Source: Flavobacteriales bacterium (lineage in GTDB: Bacteria > Bacteroidota > Bacteroidia > Flavobacteriales_C > GCA-002722245). Taken from it: a stretch of 64,000 bases of DNA. The translations under genes and the position numbers were made by a program. The number at the start of each line of letters is the position of its first letter. Within the stretch, counting starts at the first letter, position 1. The notes beneath the pieces are model-generated. The model saw nothing but the letters and a program-made list of their open reading frames with translations. It was not told where the DNA came from and ran no database searches. Below are positions 60,976 to 64,000 of this stretch, piece after piece. The stretch spans positions 1 through 64,000 of the forward strand of contig JAHEZL010000006.1 of NCBI GenBank assembly GCA_023251095.1. Reading direction: 5' to 3'.

Positions 60976-62727
60976 CTATTGAGTTAATTTAAACATTGAA
61001 GGATCAAACCCCGGACGCAAGCCGGAAACAACAACATTCGTCCAATCTTTATTTATTCCGATTCTTTCTTTTTGTGAAAACAAAAAGATGTAAGGCACTT
61101 CTTCACTAATGATCATCTGCAACTCTTTATTATATTGCGTTCTTTGATTGTGATCCATTGTTACCCTCATTTTTTCAATTAGGGCATCCGACTTAGCCGA
61201 ACCAAAACCAACATCATTGCTTCCTCCGTTATAAGAAGAAGAATGCCACACCTGGTAAGGATCACTTTCCAAAGGAGAAGAAATCCATCCTCCTACATAC
61301 AACTCAAATTCATGTTTGTTTTTTTCATCCAGCATCTTGCTCCATTCTTTAGGCTGAACGTTTACTTTTACACCTGCAGCTTTTGCACCTTCCAAAAAAT
61401 AAATGCAAACTTTTTTTCTTCTTTCATTACCATTATTGAACATGATATTCACTTCCATTTCCACCTTCTCTCCATCAATGGTTTTATCCACTACACCATC
61501 TCCATTACTGTCTTTCCACCCTGCTTCGGTCAATAGTTTTTTTGCTTTTTCAATATTAAAATCAGGCAAAACCAGTTTTTCATTGTACTGATCTTTTACT
61601 GAAGGATGCACAAAAGTCCCCACTCTTTCTCCCAAACCGTAACACACCGCTTCCACTATTTTATCCACATCCAATAAATGTGAAAAAGCTCTTCTTACGC
61701 GCACATCCTGGAATTTTTTATTTTTCATATTAATTCCCACAAAGTCATAAGAAAACATTGGAGGAGTGTATAAATTCAATCTTTTTTCCATTTCAGGATT
61801 CCCCTGTAAATCCTGCACAAAATCTCTGGCCGGAATACTATAAACCACATCTATCTTACCTCCTTTAAGCTTTACCAATGCATTGTTAAAATCATTGATG
61901 GTTTCATAAATCAGCTTATCGGGATTGGCAGAAAAAATTTTCTCTTCGCCTTTCATTTTAGAGCCCCACCAGTTTTGTTTCTTTTTCAAAGTAATGTTTT
62001 GCATGGTTTCCCATTTTTCAAATTCATATGGTCCGCTGCCTGCTCCCGAAGGAATAACAGTGTTAAATGATTCATTGAAAAATTTGGCGTATTCTTCCAG
62101 CACTTTAGTATCGGAAGGTTTAAGCGCTTTGTATTTCGACAACTGCTTAACCGTGTAAGAGGTTAAAACTCCTTTCGGATCAAATACTTTTGGATTCAGA
62201 AAGGTGAGTCCGTTGATGGACAGTTCTGCCATGTTATAAAACTTATTACAATGCACGGTGAACTTTCTAACATTAGATGAATCAACCGTAATGTCATCAA
62301 ACATTTCATAACTGCTTCGCATCGACGGACAATCGATGGCCGGAATCCAATACATCTTCAAAGCAAATGCAGCATCATTAGCGGTGATGGGAGAACCGTC
62401 ATCCCATACTGCTGCTTCTCTTATTTCATAGGTAAATGTCATGGTGCTATCCGCAGCGTTACTTGTTACCACCGGTGAACTTTTGGCGAGCACGGGAACA
62501 AATTTATAAGTCTCCCTGTCGAGAGTTAACAACGACTGGAAAATATTACCGTCGATGTATCCTGTTTCGGCACCCGATTCATTGATAGGATTTAAAGTTT
62601 TAGGATCCGACAGATCATGAATGCGCACTTCATTTTTTCTTTTCTCTTTACCGCTTTCTTCTCCACCACCGCAGGCAGCAAAAAAGCCTGCTGCTATAAT
62701 CCCTAAAAACAATTGATTCACTTTCAT
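60976..62727 (-). CDS. Peptide ABC transporter substrate-binding lipoprotein
   Basis: A 583-residue OppA-type (SBP_bac_5) protein. The signal (LGIIAAGFFAACGGGE) has a lipobox cysteine. The mature part contains VWDDGSPITANDAAFALKMYW, the GSGPYEFEKWE region, VRRAFSHLLDVDKIVEAVC and ending VSGLRPGFDPSMFKL. It should bind oligopeptides outside the inner membrane and feed the two permeases. I took the ATG at 62727; a TTG two codons earlier is in frame. The two permease genes follow directly. No ATPase gene follows in the window. Confidence 0.93.
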   Translation of the reverse strand: MKVNQLFLGIIAAGFFAACGGGEESGKEKRKNEVRIHDLSDPKTLNPINESGAETGYIDGNIFQSLLTLDRETYKFVPVLAKSSPVVTSNAADSTMTFTYEIREAAVWDDGSPITANDAAFALKMYWIPAIDCPSMRSSYEMFDDITVDSSNVRKFTVHCNKFYNMAELSINGLTFLNPKVFDPKGVLTSYTVKQLSKYKALKPSDTKVLEEYAKFFNESFNTVIPSGAGSGPYEFEKWETMQNITLKKKQNWWGSKMKGEEKIFSANPDKLIYETINDFNNALVKLKGGKIDVVYSIPARDFVQDLQGNPEMEKRLNLYTPPMFSYDFVGINMKNKKFQDVRVRRAFSHLLDVDKIVEAVCYGLGERVGTFVHPSVKDQYNEKLVLPDFNIEKAKKLLTEAGWKDSNGDGVVDKTIDGEKVEMEVNIMFNNGNERRKKVCIYFLEGAKAAGVKVNVQPKEWSKMLDEKNKHEFELYVGGWISSPLESDPYQVWHSSSYNGGSNDVGFGSAKSDALIEKMRVTMDHNQRTQYNKELQMIISEEVPYIFLFSQKERIGINKDWTNVVVSGLRPGFDPSMFKLTQ

Positions 62728-62774
62728 ACGCAATATCTATTTTAAGCTTCTCCCAAATGTAATGACTTTAAACA

Positions 62775-62806
62775 AAAAATCCTGTCCGAATTCGAACAGG
62801 ATTTTC
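62775..62806 (-). terminator. Terminator of the def-TPR operon
   Basis: An almost perfect palindrome: AAAATCCTGTCCGAA and TTCGAACAGGATTTT with one mismatch, with A/T runs. It lies 16 bases past the TPR gene stop on the minus strand and upstream of the binding protein gene. Confidence 0.87.
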
Positions 62807-62821
62807 TTTATCAGAATATCA

Positions 62822-63373
62822 TTATTTAATTGCTGCTAAAGAATCTTCCGATTTCTTCAGTCTTACTTCAACATCATTAAAAAATTTCTCTTTGTCTTTT
62901 AAAAACATAATAGATCCTTTGGCATAAGAAGCCCACTGACTTTGAGGATATGTTTTACGCAATTGTTTGTAAGCCTCAACTGCTTTATCGGCGTTCATGA
63001 GTATATTTTCGTAAACAATCCCGATTTGGTACATCGCTTCAGCAGCATCTCCGTTGGCAGGAAATAACTCCACTAATTTTGAATAATAACTTATTGCTTT
63101 TTCACCGTATTTCATTTTATATGCAGTTTCACCTGAATTAAAAAGTATCAAAGGGAGGTCTTTCGACTGTGGATATTCTTTCATAACTTCTTCTGCCAAC
63201 AACAATATAGTATCGCTCTGAGATTTCAGATTTTCAACCTTTCCTGAGTTCCAGTCGCGGTCGAACTCATCCAATCTTGAATTGAAATCAGTTACTAAAT
63301 CAACTTCTGATTTCTTTGATCCGCCGCATGCAGCAAAGGAAATTATAACAATAAGTGCGAATAAATGCTTCAT
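62822..63373 (-). CDS. Tetratricopeptide repeat lipoprotein
   Basis: A 183-residue lipoprotein. The signal (LFALIVIISFAACGGS) ends with a lipobox cysteine. TPR-like helix pairs follow (LILFNSGETAYKMKYGEKAI, AMYQIGIVYENILMNADKAV, and YAKGSIMFLKDKEKF), of the tol-pal/outer membrane assembly-scaffold kind. The partner is unknown. It lies eight bases after peptide deformylase in the same operon, a pairing often seen in Bacteroidota. Confidence 0.87.
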   Translation of the reverse strand: MKHLFALIVIISFAACGGSKKSEVDLVTDFNSRLDEFDRDWNSGKVENLKSQSDTILLLAEEVMKEYPQSKDLPLILFNSGETAYKMKYGEKAISYYSKLVELFPANGDAAEAMYQIGIVYENILMNADKAVEAYKQLRKTYPQSQWASYAKGSIMFLKDKEKFFNDVEVRLKKSEDSLAAIK

Positions 63374-63381
63374 GTATTTAA

Positions 63382-63951
63382 TTATTTGATTCTTCTAAGT
63401 AACGGAAATTTCATTTTGTAACCAACTTTCACCTCACCTTTTGATATATCTTCCATTTTTTTCTTCACCATTCTCTTGCGCAAGGCACTGATCCTGTCGG
63501 TAAAAAGAATGCCTTCAATATGATCGTATTCATGCTGAATGATTCGGGCAACCATGCCGTCGTATTCTTCCTTGTGCTCTTTAAAATTCTCATCTAAATA
63601 AGTAATTTTCAACTGAGCATTTCTTTTTACATCCTCACGAACGCCGGGTATACTTAAACAACCTTCATTGAACACCCACTCTTCTCCGTATTCTTCAGTG
63701 ATCTCAGGATTGATAAACACCTTTTTAAAATCAGCCAGTTTAGGATCCTCATCTGCAAAAGCACTGGCATCCACCACAAACAAACGAATGGCTCTGCCCA
63801 CTTGCGGAGCCGCCAAACCAACGCCTTCGGCATTGTCCATTGTTTCCCACATGTTTTGAATAAAGTCAGCCAGACCTTCATAATTTCGGTCTATCTCCTC
63901 TGTTTCTTTCCTCAACACAGGGTCTCCATATGCTACGATAGGTAATATCAT
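63382..63951 (-). CDS. def: Peptide deformylase
   Basis: Def removes the formyl group from the N-terminal methionine of new proteins using a metal ion. The 189-residue product has all three motifs: GVGLAAPQ, EGCLSIPG (metal-binding Cys) and IQHEYDHIEG (two metal His and catalytic Glu). Length is normal. The TPR lipoprotein follows eight bases later. The gene that would precede it lies outside the window. Confidence 0.97.
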   Translation of the reverse strand: MILPIVAYGDPVLRKETEEIDRNYEGLADFIQNMWETMDNAEGVGLAAPQVGRAIRLFVVDASAFADEDPKLADFKKVFINPEITEEYGEEWVFNEGCLSIPGVREDVKRNAQLKITYLDENFKEHKEEYDGMVARIIQHEYDHIEGILFTDRISALRKRMVKKKMEDISKGEVKVGYKMKFPLLRRIK

Positions 63952-64000
63952 GCAACGAAAATAACAATAAGTGTTTAAAGTTCAAGAGGGAGGCCCCAAA

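Noticed and set aside
1-64000. CRISPR arrays, tRNA and rRNA genes
   Set aside because: No regularly spaced direct repeats, cas genes, cloverleaf-like sequences or rRNA signatures were found on either strand by eye. A tRNAscan or Infernal run would be the decisive check.

Overview
The window is a piece of a Bacteroidota chromosome. Several things point to this: secreted proteins end in type IX secretion (T9SS) C-terminal sorting domains, several genes have a -7 promoter box of the TAnnTTTG kind, and conserved single-copy genes occur in typical Bacteroidota pairings (DUF4783-nadC, recF with a DciA-like gene, def with a TPR lipoprotein, a short CarB without the MGS domain). The DNA is AT-rich and genes are tightly packed. 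I see no rRNA, tRNA, transposase, prophage or CRISPR array. The family inside Bacteroidota cannot be fixed from this window alone.

Layout. 1-10.8 kb holds accD, fbaA, a methyltransferase, a cold shock gene, a sugar-nucleotide epimerase with a glycosyltransferase, a polytopic membrane protein, rlmH, DUF4783-nadC-yihY and wecB. 10.9-17.8 kb holds a very long M1 peptidase with a probable outer-membrane barrel, an ABC-F protein, a lysozyme-like protein and a phosphodiester glycosidase lipoprotein. 17.9-26.5 kb holds a propeller sensor without a kinase, a HAD phosphatase, a glycosyltransferase, miaE, an LRR-protein kinase, DUF2461 and a metallophosphoesterase. 26.6-37.2 kb is a cell-surface glycan locus on the minus strand: a six-gene operon (YfhO-like membrane protein, methyltransferases, three glycosyltransferases), a further methyltransferase and a flippase, interrupted by one T9SS LamG protein on the plus strand. 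37.3-42.5 kb holds DUF4834, carB, rpmH and a sugar MFS transporter.

40.7-52.6 kb is the accessory, plastic part. It has two paralogous type II toxin-antitoxin modules, T9SS-exported proteins including a 940-residue alpha/beta hydrolase, a duplicated gene 3' end flanking one toxin-antitoxin module, and four copies of a structured intergenic element. These four copies share boxes and a three-hairpin architecture. In two of the hairpins the paired bases change together between copies, and this is the best candidate in the window for something undescribed.

52.6-64 kb returns to core functions: WYL regulator, DciA-like, recF and CoA-binding protein; an ECF sigma factor with a probable anti-sigma/outer-membrane-barrel fusion; a Kazal-repeat lipoprotein; a peptide ABC importer (binding protein and two permeases, no ATPase); a TPR lipoprotein and peptide deformylase. 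Small palindromic repeats are scattered between genes throughout.
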